Part shown: positions 15,607 to 23,692 of the stretch, in pieces | Layout: every line of letters begins with the position of its first letter | Numbering within the stretch: position 1 is the first letter of the stretch | Assembly: GCA_021816765.1 (NCBI GenBank) | Contig: JAKAXB010000017.1 | Span: 1 to 36,674 of the forward strand | Direction of reading: 5' to 3' | Source: Natronospirales bacterium | Lineage (GTDB): Bacteria > Pseudomonadota > Gammaproteobacteria > Natronospirales > REEB76 | DNA: 36,674 nucleotides | Translations under genes and position numbers: made by a program | The notes under the pieces: generated by a model | Told to the model about the DNA's origin: nothing | Database searches by the model: none | What the model saw: the letters and a program-made list of their open reading frames with translations, nothing else

Positions 15607-15649
15607 TTCAGAAGCGTGGCCGCGAGTGAAAGCGTGTGTAGTTGCTACC

Positions 15650-16858
15650 TCATCGAGCCACCACCGTGCCGGAGTACATATTGGCGCCACAGTGGAATGC
15701 GTAGCGCCCGGGGTGTGGCGCGTAAAGCAAGACCGTGCGTGTCTGTCCCACGGGGACCGTGATCTCGGCCGCGCGACCGTCCGGGCCCAGTCCCTCAAAA
15801 ATGGTGCGCAATAAACAGCCGCCGATATGATCGGTAACCGTCACCTCAATACCCCGCCTAGTCGGTATTTCAAGGGTGCGCGGCTGATAGGGATAACCGG
15901 TCGTATTGACGCCTTCGGTCAAGTGGTACATCGGGATTGAGGTGGGGGTAGTCCCAAATGCCGGCGTACCCTGGTTAAGATAGACCCCGTAGTTCTGTCC
16001 AAAGTAATAGAACAAGAACACACCGGTGCCGATAAATAAGCCCGCCGTGATACGCATCAGCCACGGACCCATGCGCCGCAGGGCGGCGAATACACGCTGG
16101 CCCAATGCCATCATCACCACCACTAGAAACGCAATCGCGCAACCGTACGCAAACACGGAAAGTGCGGCCAGCGGATAATTCCCGGCGATCAGCGGGATCA
16201 GCAGGATGCCGAGGAAAATGGGCAGCGAACAGGTATGCGACGCAGCGCCGTAGGCAAAACCGAAGGAAATGAGCGTGCGTTTCGGGGATGCGCCGACGGT
16301 AGCGGCCCCGACTTCCTGACGCGTATAAAGGCGATTCATCGGGTTCCAGCGTTCAAGGAACGCCAGCGCTCCCGTGCGTCCCAGCAATATCAGTGCGCCG
16401 AGAAGAATGAATGCCGCACCGACGACGGGAATGAGGTAAACCAGGTAGTTGTAGACGATACTGCCAAACGCGCCGACGAGGATGCCGGCCGCCGCGTAGA
16501 AAACGACAATTCCAAACGCGACCAATCCCGCGGCATAAACCAGCGAGCGCGAAATGATCCGGGTGTCTGTCTTAGGCGGCGCCCCCGTTGTGAGGTAGGC
16601 CAGAAAAGCCGGGGTGATGGCGATGCTGCAGGGCGAGAAGAACGAGGCCGCTCCACCAATCAGCGCCAACGCCAGAATAAGCAGGGGCGGCAGCGCCTGG
16701 CCCTTCTGGAGAATCGTGCCCGCGTGCAGATAAAGAAAGTAGCCTCCCACCCCCAGAAGCAGGAGCGTGGTGGCGGCACCGGCCGGGATAATCCAATGCC
16801 TGCCGGAAGACTCCTGTCTGCTATTCCGCTGCATAGTGTTTGGCTGAGTTGGGATCAT
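15650..16858 (-). CDS. CcdA/DsbD-like membrane protein fused to a C-terminal cupredoxin domain
   Basis: A 402-residue protein. Residues ~20-290 are a polytopic CcdA/DsbD-beta-type domain with its two signature cysteines, in FFSPCSIAITPAF and in GAASHTCSLPIFLGI; these proteins carry reducing equivalents across the membrane. Residues ~310-402 form a small cupredoxin-like domain: VTDHIGGCLLRTIFEGLG followed by the closing FHCGANMYSG, with Cys, His and Met candidates for copper binding. The ATG at 16858 overlaps the stop of the HMA gene (ATGA), so translation is coupled. As the last gene of the MerR-controlled operon it probably handles redox or thiol chemistry of the exported metal in the periplasm. 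Confidence 0.85.
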   Translation of the reverse strand: MIPTQPNTMQRNSRQESSGRHWIIPAGAATTLLLLGVGGYFLYLHAGTILQKGQALPPLLILALALIGGAASFFSPCSIAITPAFLAYLTTGAPPKTDTRIISRSLVYAAGLVAFGIVVFYAAAGILVGAFGSIVYNYLVYLIPVVGAAFILLGALILLGRTGALAFLERWNPMNRLYTRQEVGAATVGASPKRTLISFGFAYGAASHTCSLPIFLGILLIPLIAGNYPLAALSVFAYGCAIAFLVVVMMALGQRVFAALRRMGPWLMRITAGLFIGTGVFLFYYFGQNYGVYLNQGTPAFGTTPTSIPMYHLTEGVNTTGYPYQPRTLEIPTRRGIEVTVTDHIGGCLLRTIFEGLGPDGRAAEITVPVGQTRTVLLYAPHPGRYAFHCGANMYSGTVVAR

Positions 16859-17106
16859 TGGGCGGCGGATGGGGCGGGTTGAATTGCCGCTTCCGTCGTG
16901 TAGCCAATAAGGCCAAGACGCTCGGCAATGGCCGACTCTTGGAGTTCTGCGGAGTCAAACAGCACCTCGATACGTTGTGACGACGCATCGGCTCGAACCT
17001 GTTCGATACCCTTCAGGGTCTTCAGGATACGTACCGCGCGCTGTTCGCAACTCGTGCAATGCAGTCTCTGGTCACCGATCACCATGAACACAGCAGATTT
17101 GAGCAT
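16855..17106 (-). CDS. HMA-domain metallochaperone (MerP/CopZ-like)
   Basis: A small heavy-metal-associated domain protein with the metal-binding motif CTSC (in RLHCTSCEQRAVRIL) and a ferredoxin-like pattern continuing KGIEQVRADASSQRIEVLFD. I start it at the ATG at 17106, which places the CxxC at the usual distance from the N-terminus. A GTG at 17163 overlaps the ATPase stop (GTGA) and would add 19 residues by translational coupling. It probably passes a soft metal ion to the P-type ATPase encoded just upstream. Confidence 0.82.
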   Translation of the reverse strand: MLKSAVFMVIGDQRLHCTSCEQRAVRILKTLKGIEQVRADASSQRIEVLFDSAELQESAIAERLGLIGYTTEAAIQPAPSAAQ

Positions 17107-17159
17107 GCTCGTACTCTCACCGAATAGGGATGGAAGATAAACTACCGTGGTTACTTCAA

Positions 17160-19607
17160 TCACGTCTCGGCAACCGCAGCACGTGTTCTGCCAACTCCTT
17201 TGACCGCTTCAAAGAAGTAGTTGCCGCGGCCCCACAAGGAGTTGATGAAGATTGCGGTGACACTCGCCGCCATTGCCACCATGCCCCATACCGGATAAAC
17301 CAGTCCAGTCGCCGCCAGAGGAATCCCGATCCCATTGAACAGGAATGCCAGAGTTATGTTCTGTACGATCTTGCGATAGCTGTAACGGCTGACGGCATAG
17401 GCGTCCAGCACCGCACCCAGGCATCTATTTAGAATGACCACGTCCGCGGACTCGATGGCGATGTCGGCACCGGTGCCGAACGCGATGCCCACATCCGCCT
17501 GCATCAATGCCGGGGCGTCGTTGATGCCGTCTCCCACCATGGCGACGCGATCGGTCTCTTGATACCGCCGCAGGATCGCCGCTTTCTCCGCAGGCAGCAC
17601 CTGTGCATGCACCTGCTCAATGCCGGCCGCTCGGGCGAAATGACGCGCCGCATGCTCGTTATCGCCGGTGATCAGGCTCGTGCGCATGCCCAGCGCGTGC
17701 AGCCGCTTTACCGTATCCGCGGCATCGGGCCTCAGCGCATCGCCCAATGCCAGCAAACCAAGCAGGGTACGCTCCCGTGCCACCGCGATCACGGTCAGTC
17801 CGGCGGTTTCCAGCTCCCGGATCCGCGCCGCCTGAGATGAGAGATCCACGCCTGCGGCAGCGACAAAGGCGGGGCTACCCACGGCGAGCGCCGTATCGCC
17901 CACGCGTGCCTTGACTCCTCGGCCGGCCACGGCTTCGAACGCCTGCGCTTCCGGGAACGGTAGCTTGCGTTCAAAGGCTGCGGCGACGACCGCGCGAGCC
18001 AGGGGATGCTCGGAGAAGGCCTCCGCCGCCGACGCGAGTGCCAGCAGTTCGTCCTCCGTGCATGCGATGGGCACCCGTTGCCGCAGGGCCGGGCGGCCTT
18101 CGGTCAAGGTGCCGGTCTTGTCGAACACGACGTGGGTCACGCGCCGCAGCGCCTGGAACGCCTCGCCGGTGCGCATGAGCACGCCTCGCTCGGCGGCTTC
18201 GCCCGCCCCGCGTACGATGGACAGTGGCGCCGAAATGCCTACGGCGCAGGGGTACCCCATGACCAGCACGCTCAAGCCGGCGAACACCGCCCGCCCGAGG
18301 TCCGGGGAGAGTCCCAGGGCGAGCGGTCCCAGGAGCCAGAAAAGAGTGGCACCGAACGCCGTCAGCAACACGAACGGGGTATATACACGCAGCACGCGAT
18401 CCACGAGGTGCAGCAGCCCCGGTTTGAGGGCGCGAGCCTCCTCCACGCTGCGCACCACCTGCCGTAGAAAACTGTCCTCACCCACGGCCATGACGCGCAC
18501 CAGCAGCGTGCCGTGACCATTGAGAGCCCCGCTGACCACCTTGTCGCCGGGGCTTTTCTCGACCGGTACGGGTTCGCCCGTGACGAGCGCTTCGTCCACG
18601 TCTGACTCACCGGATTCCACCTCGCCGTCCACCGGCACGCGTCCGCCTGGACGGATGCGGACGTGGTCGCCCACGCGCACCTGTTCGAGCGGCAATTCTT
18701 GTTCCCGTCCGTCCCTCACGACGTGCGCGACGTCAGGTTCCAGATCCAGGAGCTTCTTGACCGCCTGCGAACTGCGGGTCTTCACGATCAGCGACAGCCA
18801 CTCGGAAAAGATGTGGTAGCTCAACACCATGACCGCCACCGCAAAAAAGGCCGCGGTCGGATAGTGGCTCGGCCTGAATACCAGCCCGATGAACCCGCCT
18901 GTCAGCCCGGCAAAGGCGCCCAACTCGACCAACACATGCTGGTTGAGGATGCCGCGCCGCAGCGCTTGCGCGGCCATGCGCACGATGTGAAACCCCACAC
19001 CGAATATGAGAATGAGGGCAAGCAGCCCCGTAATCCAGGGGATGGCAGGGCCAAACGCGCCGCGGAGCTTCAGGGCATAAATTCCGGTGCCCAGCGCCGC
19101 CATCGTGGCGGTGCCGGTCAGCGCCCAGCGCAGGCCGTGTCCGCGCAAGACCACGAAAGAAAACGCCACCAGACTCGCCAACGAAAATACGCACAGCGCA
19201 AACCACGGACTGTTCACCGGATAACCGATAAATCCCATTGCTGCGATACTCATGCCAAGCGCTGTGAGAAAACGCCTGCGCTCGCGGACGAGCGCACGCT
19301 CTTCCTCGTCGAACGGGCGCAGCTTGCGCGGGTCGGAGAGCGTATAGCCCATTTCGCGCAACGTTCCCATGAGTCCGTCAGCCGAGGCGATGGCCGGGTC
19401 GTAGTCCACCAGCGCCTGTTCATGCGTCAGGCTGACGGCGACTTTGTGCACACCGGGGCGGCGACCTAGCACCTTTTCGATCGTGCCGGTGCAGAGCGAG
19501 CAATGCAGCCCGCCGATACGGGCCCGCACGCGGCGGCGATCGGCACGGCCGGTGGGTTCCTCGCTCCAATAGCGAAGCTCTTCTGGAAGAGTTTGCGCAG
19601 CGCTCAT
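17160..19607 (-). CDS. Heavy-metal P1B-type ATPase with a YPC membrane motif
   Basis: An 815-residue metal-exporting ATPase. Order: N-terminal HMA domain with C36-S-L-C39; membrane helices; actuator domain with VTGEPVPVEKSPGD; the intramembrane metal site Y452-P453-C454 (MGYPCAVGISAPL); phosphorylation site D496 (FDKTGTLTEG); SEHPLARAV in the nucleotide domain; VGDGINDAPALMQADVGIAF. The usual CPC of Cu/Ag or Zn/Cd/Pb pumps is YPC, and the later helices show LFNGIG and AASVTAIFIN rather than the clear YN/MxxSS of CopA, so the metal is not certain. It is the first gene of the operon, 42 bases inside a MerR-type promoter. The regulator's cysteine pattern suggests a soft divalent ion (Zn, Cd, Pb or Hg), while the cupredoxin partner suggests copper. 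Confidence 0.9.
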   Translation of the reverse strand: MSAAQTLPEELRYWSEEPTGRADRRRVRARIGGLHCSLCTGTIEKVLGRRPGVHKVAVSLTHEQALVDYDPAIASADGLMGTLREMGYTLSDPRKLRPFDEEERALVRERRRFLTALGMSIAAMGFIGYPVNSPWFALCVFSLASLVAFSFVVLRGHGLRWALTGTATMAALGTGIYALKLRGAFGPAIPWITGLLALILIFGVGFHIVRMAAQALRRGILNQHVLVELGAFAGLTGGFIGLVFRPSHYPTAAFFAVAVMVLSYHIFSEWLSLIVKTRSSQAVKKLLDLEPDVAHVVRDGREQELPLEQVRVGDHVRIRPGGRVPVDGEVESGESDVDEALVTGEPVPVEKSPGDKVVSGALNGHGTLLVRVMAVGEDSFLRQVVRSVEEARALKPGLLHLVDRVLRVYTPFVLLTAFGATLFWLLGPLALGLSPDLGRAVFAGLSVLVMGYPCAVGISAPLSIVRGAGEAAERGVLMRTGEAFQALRRVTHVVFDKTGTLTEGRPALRQRVPIACTEDELLALASAAEAFSEHPLARAVVAAAFERKLPFPEAQAFEAVAGRGVKARVGDTALAVGSPAFVAAAGVDLSSQAARIRELETAGLTVIAVARERTLLGLLALGDALRPDAADTVKRLHALGMRTSLITGDNEHAARHFARAAGIEQVHAQVLPAEKAAILRRYQETDRVAMVGDGINDAPALMQADVGIAFGTGADIAIESADVVILNRCLGAVLDAYAVSRYSYRKIVQNITLAFLFNGIGIPLAATGLVYPVWGMVAMAASVTAIFINSLWGRGNYFFEAVKGVGRTRAAVAET

Positions 19608-19655
19608 GCTGTGTTACCTCCGTTTAACTCGGTTGCCTCAATCGAATTAGGGATC

Positions 19656-19686
19656 AGGATAGATGCTGGAGTAAACTCCATGTCAA
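19656..19686 (-). promoter_or_regulatory. MerR-type promoter/operator of the P-ATPase operon
   Basis: On the minus strand TTGACA (19686-19681) and TATCCT (19661-19656) are separated by 19 bases, the over-long spacer typical of MerR-activated promoters. Inside the spacer TGGAGT-AA-ACTCCA (plus strand, 19667-19680) is a perfect dyad where the regulator should bind. The ATPase ATG is 48 bases beyond the -10. The regulator gene lies on the opposite side. Confidence 0.88.
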
Positions 19687-19703
19687 GGGGATGGAGCCTG
19701 CGT

Positions 19704-19973
19704 ATGGGTGTTGTGGTTGAATTTTTCTACTCGCCTTACTGCCGACGTTGCGCCGACGCCCGGCGTGCTGTCCAAGCCGCGCTTGCAGCCCTGCCAAGCG
19801 GCGCGCTGATTTATCACGAGAGGAATGTCATGGAAGATTTGGAACGTGCGGTGGAGCTGGGCATCACCTCGACACCAACGCTGGTGGTTGCTGGCAAGCC
19901 GTTCCCAGTCGGTCGCTGGCAGCCACAGCGACTGCGCCGGGCGCTGGTGCAACATGTTGTGAACGGAGGTTAG
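19704..19973 (+). CDS. Small thioredoxin/glutaredoxin-like protein
   Basis: An 89-residue thioredoxin-fold protein with the redox motif C13-R-R-C16 (FFYSPYCRRCADAR) and the cis-proline segment TSTPTLVVAGKPF. GGAG lies 7 bases before the ATG at 19704; the ATG at 19680 overlaps the operator and lacks such a site. No export signal is seen, so it is probably cytoplasmic. It is two bases from the regulator gene and divergent from the ATPase operon. A thiol-reduction or metal-transfer role alongside the CcdA-like protein is inferred. Confidence 0.8.
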   Translation: MGVVVEFFYSPYCRRCADARRAVQAALAALPSGALIYHERNVMEDLERAVELGITSTPTLVVAGKPFPVGRWQPQRLRRALVQHVVNGG

Positions 19974-19975
19974 CC

Positions 19976-20368
19976 ATGGGAATACAGATCGGCAAAGCCG
20001 CGGAGATTCTCGGGATGTCACCCGACACACTGCGTTACTACGAGAAGATCGGTCTTGTGCCGCGGGCCGGCAAGAATTATGCGGGGCGACGGGTGTACTC
20101 GGAGAAAGATCTCGCGCGGCTGCGTTTTGTGCAGCGCGCCCAGTGCATCGGCTTCAGTCTCAACGAAATCAGCCGCTTGCTCAAGCTGCGTGAAAATCCC
20201 GGAAAATCCAGCAAAAGTATCCGCGCGCTGGCTGCGCAAAAATGCGGAGAGATTGAGGAACGGCTCCAAACCCTGAAGAAAGTGCGCGGCGAACTCACGT
20301 TGCTGATCAATCTGTGTCGCGGTGATTCCGCGCACTGTCCGATCCTCGACCGGCTGGATCACGGCTGA
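19976..20368 (+). CDS. MerR-family heavy-metal-responsive regulator
   Basis: A 130-residue regulator with the MerR winged-helix start (IGKAAEILGMSPDTLRYYEK followed by IGLVPR), the second wing, and a dimerising helix. Metal-ligand candidates are C90 (AQKCGEIEERL), C114 and C121 (LCRGDSAHCPIL), in places comparable to the three cysteines of MerR, ZntR and CadR; this pattern points to divalent soft metals rather than Cu(I). GGAGGT sits 5 bases before the ATG and the thioredoxin-like gene ends 2 bases upstream. It should bind the dyad at 19667-19680 and remodel the 19-bp-spacer promoter. Confidence 0.92.
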   Translation: MGIQIGKAAEILGMSPDTLRYYEKIGLVPRAGKNYAGRRVYSEKDLARLRFVQRAQCIGFSLNEISRLLKLRENPGKSSKSIRALAAQKCGEIEERLQTLKKVRGELTLLINLCRGDSAHCPILDRLDHG

Positions 20369-20638
20369 TTCGGGCTGGCCGGAAGTAAAATGTCCTGTCA
20401 GCAGAGTAGTGGAACTATCTGCTGTCGCCACGCATCCCGGAAGGGATGTCTTTGGAGCGCGGTTACGCTGGTCTGGTCACAACACTTGGTAAGGCCGGCT
20501 CCGTATTGCGCCGGCGCTGGCAGGTTCAAAAACATGGGTTTTCGCGCGTGTTCGGTCATGAAAACGTTTCCCGCGGCGTCCTGTGCTACAATTCCTTGCG
20601 GATCAATTTCAACCTCTTTGGATGATTGAGTCATAACC
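20369..20638 (+). promoter_or_regulatory. Intergenic region before the cus locus, candidate extended -10
   Basis: No gene is recognised here. A GCATCCC-ggaa-GGGATG hairpin (about 20431-20447) follows the regulator gene and may end its transcript. TGCTACAAT (20584-20592) fits an extended -10 about 47 bases before the next coding start; no convincing -35 is seen. Confidence 0.35.
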
Positions 20639-21004
20639 TTGAAACGGCGCCGGAAAAGCATCCTGTCTTCGCTGACGACAACCGTCGTGCTGGCGCTGTC
20701 TCTGTGGACGCCATACTGCCTCGCCATGCAGGTGATGCCGTCGGCAGCCGCGGTGCAATGTTCCCGGGACATGGGCAGTCAGTCGGGGATGAATCAGCAT
20801 TGTGCGCAACTGCAAGCGACTGCAAGCTATCTGGGCGCCAAGGCGGCGAGCGTCAGCATGCCAGACTGGCAGCCGCTCGCGACCGTCGTTCTCGTCTCTC
20901 TCACGCCTGCCTGCCGCATGCAGGCGCGCCCGGGCTTTTTTGTGGATTTTTCTCCACCCTCCTTTCTGCCACTCAATCTGCGTTATTGCGTTTTTTTGAA
21001 ATAG
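20639..21004 (+). CDS. Small exported protein of unknown function before cusCBA
   Basis: A 121-residue frame starting with TTG: a basic N-terminus (KRRRKSILSS) followed by a hydrophobic stretch, TTVVLALSLWTPYCLAM, that looks like a signal peptide. The next region holds Met, Cys and His (CSRDMGSQSGMNQHC), reminiscent of small periplasmic copper-responsive proteins often found ahead of efflux operons. It has no family match I can name. It lies in the expected place and strand, 70 bases ahead of cusC. Another frame across the same stretch is open, so the assignment is tentative. Confidence 0.45.
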   Translation: MKRRRKSILSSLTTTVVLALSLWTPYCLAMQVMPSAAAVQCSRDMGSQSGMNQHCAQLQATASYLGAKAASVSMPDWQPLATVVLVSLTPACRMQARPGFFVDFSPPSFLPLNLRYCVFLK

Positions 21005-21074
21005 CGGTTTCCTGAAACCAGATCGGTGCCTGTCCCGCGACAGGCAAGTTGTGTCCTGAATCAGGAACCGTTCC

Positions 21075-22361
21075 ATGCGTGTTACATCCCGTATTTTTTC
21101 CACGCCCGCCGCCGTGGCTGCGGTGCTGCTGTTCGCCGCATCCGCCGCCGTGCCGGCATCGTCCGCACCCCCGCCTGCGCCGTTGACGCTCGCGCAGGCA
21201 CAAGCGCGGCTTGCGCGCGTCAACCCGGCCGTGCTTGGCGCCGAGCAGTCGCAGGAAGCGCTGCGGCATCAGGCGGTGGCAGCTTCCCAGTTTCCCGATC
21301 CGGAGATCGGATTGATGGCGCAGAACTTTCCGGCCAACAGTCTCTCATCGCCTTCGCAGGGGCCGAACGCCATGTTGAGCCTCGGCATCAGCCAACGTCT
21401 GCCGGCCTTCGGCCAGCGCAGGCACCGGGGCGAAGAATTGCAGGAGGAAAGCCGAGCGGCGTTCTACGCTGTCGCCGCCACCAGGACGGAGAATCTCCTG
21501 GCACTGCAACTTGGCTGGTTCGACGCCATCTACGCCGGGCAGGCGCTCGAGGTGCTGCGCACCCAGCGCGAACTGGAGACTGAGAGCGCTCAGGCCGCAC
21601 TGGCGCGCTTTCGCGTCGGCGCCGCCCCGGAAGCCGACGTGCTGCGGGCCAGACTGGACGAGCAGGCGCTGGCGAACCGCCTCTCCCAGGTTCAGGCCTT
21701 GGACACCGCCGCCCGCGCCAGAATTGCAGAACTGCTCGATGCAGAGGAGCTTCCCGAACTCGCGGCGGGCTGGCCGGTGATTCCCGAGCCGCCGGCATTG
21801 GCAGCTATCGAGAACGGTCTGGCCTACAACCCCCTACTGCGCCAGTCCGAGGCGCTCAACCGTGCCGCCGGCGAGGGCGTGGAAGTTGCCCGGAGCGAGT
21901 ACCACCCCGATATCACGGTGTTCGGTGCCTATGGCAAAAGCTATTACCCGGGCATGCCCAACCAGGTGACGGCGGGCATCAACATCACGCTGCCGATTTT
22001 CACCGCCCGGCGTCAGGATCAAACGCTGGATGCCGCGCGCGCCAAGGCGCGCGCCTCCGGCTATGCGTACCTGCAACAGTCGCTCTCCCTGCTGCAGCGC
22101 GCGCGCACCCTGTTTGCCCAATATGCATCGCTACAGACACAGTTGCACCGCACGCGGGATGTATTGCTGCCCACTGCCAAAGCCGCCTTTGCAGCGGCGC
22201 TGGCCGCCTATACGGCGGGTCAGACCGACATGACCAGCCTGCTCAGAACCCAGCAGGCGGTTCTGGAATACGCCCTGGATGAAATCCAACTCCGCCGTGA
22301 GCTCCTGATCACCCAGGCGGAACTCGACTATCTGGCGACACACGTGGAGAGTCAGCCATGA
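21075..22361 (+). CDS. cusC: TolC-family outer-membrane efflux channel (CusC/CzcC-like)
   Basis: A 428-residue outer-membrane efflux protein. A signal peptide rich in Ala/Val (residues 1-30, ending SSA) precedes two repeats of long helices. LTLAQAQARLARVNPAVLGA and FPDPEIGLMAQNFP are typical of the metal-RND branch. No lipobox is seen, unlike E. coli CusC. AGGA lies 8 bases before the ATG. The stop overlaps the next start by ATGA, so translation is coupled to the adaptor. It would form the exit duct of the tripartite Cu/Ag pump. Confidence 0.88.
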   Translation: MRVTSRIFSTPAAVAAVLLFAASAAVPASSAPPPAPLTLAQAQARLARVNPAVLGAEQSQEALRHQAVAASQFPDPEIGLMAQNFPANSLSSPSQGPNAMLSLGISQRLPAFGQRRHRGEELQEESRAAFYAVAATRTENLLALQLGWFDAIYAGQALEVLRTQRELETESAQAALARFRVGAAPEADVLRARLDEQALANRLSQVQALDTAARARIAELLDAEELPELAAGWPVIPEPPALAAIENGLAYNPLLRQSEALNRAAGEGVEVARSEYHPDITVFGAYGKSYYPGMPNQVTAGINITLPIFTARRQDQTLDAARAKARASGYAYLQQSLSLLQRARTLFAQYASLQTQLHRTRDVLLPTAKAAFAAALAAYTAGQTDMTSLLRTQQAVLEYALDEIQLRRELLITQAELDYLATHVESQP

Positions 22362-23692
22362 ACCGGAAAATGATCGTCTTCGTTCTTACGGCCGCCGTCT
22401 TGTTCGGCACGGGTCTCACCATCGGCCTCACGTGGCATGCCGGTGCACACTCGCCGGACACCGCGGGGCCTCGGTCCACGCCAGCGGAAAATCGCAAGGC
22501 AATCCCCCCGGAAAACTCCGCCCGCCGGGTGCTGTACTGGGTCAGCGCCATGAATCCCAAGCAGCGCTTTGATCACCCAGGCAAGGACAGCATGGGCATG
22601 GACTACGTGCCGGTGTACGCACCCGCTTCCGCCGCGCCGGAGGAAGGATTGAGGGTAAGCCCGCGCATGGTGCAGACCCTGGGAGTGCGCCTGGTGACGG
22701 TGCAACCCCGCCGGCTGGGCCAGGAAATCCACACCGTGGGCACGGTAGCGGTGGATGAAAACCGTCTCTACGACGTGAATCTGCGCGTATCGGGCTGGGT
22801 GACGGACCTCCGGGTGCGCGCGCTGGGGGATACCGTGCGGCGGGGACAATTACTGGCGACACTCTATTCGCCGGAACTGTATGCGGCGCAGAACGAATAT
22901 CTGATTGCGCGCGGCCAGTCGCGGCTCCTCGGCAACGGCAGCATCGAGCGGGCTGCAGTCGAGAAGCTCGAACTCCTCGGCATGACGCGCACGCAGATCG
23001 CGATCCTGGCTGTGCGGGGCAAGGCACGGAAACTCATGCCGGTTCTCTCGCCTGCTGACGGCACCGTGCGCGCGCTCGGCACGCGCACCGGCGGCTACGT
23101 CACACCGGGCATGACTCTTTTCAAGCTCGCCGATCTCGGCCGCGTCTGGGTGAAAGTCGCACTCTACAGCTACCAACTGCCCTGGGTCGCGCTGGGCGAT
23201 CCGGTGCGTCTGCGGCCCGCCAATGATCCCGCCCAAGTCTGGAACGGACGCGTGAGCTTCCTGTATCCGATGCTCAACGAGACGAACCGCACGCTGGAAG
23301 CCCGTCTGACGTTCGACAATCCGGCGGGGCTGTTACGTCCGGGAATGTTTGTGAATGCCACGCTACTCGGCACGCCGCGCACCGCACTCGCCATCCCCGC
23401 CGACGCAGTGCTGCGCTCCGCGGAGGGCGACTACGTGATGGTGGCTGAGGGACAAGGCCGGTTTCTTCCGACCCAGGTGGCACTCGGTCCCGAGTCCGGT
23501 GGCTGGGTGGAGATCAGGGCGGGGCTCAAGGAGGGCGATCAGGTGGCGGAAAGCGCCCAGTTTCTGCTGTACGCGGAATCCCAAGTGCAGCAGATCAACG
23601 CGCGCCTGCTGGGTCCCACGCCCGCCCCGCCAAAGAAGCAGCCAAAGATGCCGCCTATGCCGGGCATGCCGCCAAAAGGAGCGCAGCCATGA
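22358..23692 (+). CDS. cusB: RND efflux periplasmic adaptor, CusB-like
   Basis: A 444-residue membrane-fusion protein. One N-terminal hydrophobic helix (VFVLTAAVLFGTGLTIGL) anchors it in the inner membrane or serves as a signal. Residues ~60-87 are the heavy-metal-binding segment YWVSAMNPKQRFDHPGKDSM followed by GMDYVPVY, with methionines suited to Cu(I)/Ag(I). Then come the lipoyl/barrel-sandwich region and the beta-barrel (VTDLRVRALGDTVRRGQLLA; PADGTVRALGTRTGGYVTPG). The C-terminus is rich in Pro, Met and Lys (MPPMPGMPP). It overlaps both neighbours by 4 bases (ATGA). It links CusA to the TolC-like channel. Confidence 0.92.
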   Translation: MNRKMIVFVLTAAVLFGTGLTIGLTWHAGAHSPDTAGPRSTPAENRKAIPPENSARRVLYWVSAMNPKQRFDHPGKDSMGMDYVPVYAPASAAPEEGLRVSPRMVQTLGVRLVTVQPRRLGQEIHTVGTVAVDENRLYDVNLRVSGWVTDLRVRALGDTVRRGQLLATLYSPELYAAQNEYLIARGQSRLLGNGSIERAAVEKLELLGMTRTQIAILAVRGKARKLMPVLSPADGTVRALGTRTGGYVTPGMTLFKLADLGRVWVKVALYSYQLPWVALGDPVRLRPANDPAQVWNGRVSFLYPMLNETNRTLEARLTFDNPAGLLRPGMFVNATLLGTPRTALAIPADAVLRSAEGDYVMVAEGQGRFLPTQVALGPESGGWVEIRAGLKEGDQVAESAQFLLYAESQVQQINARLLGPTPAPPKKQPKMPPMPGMPPKGAQP

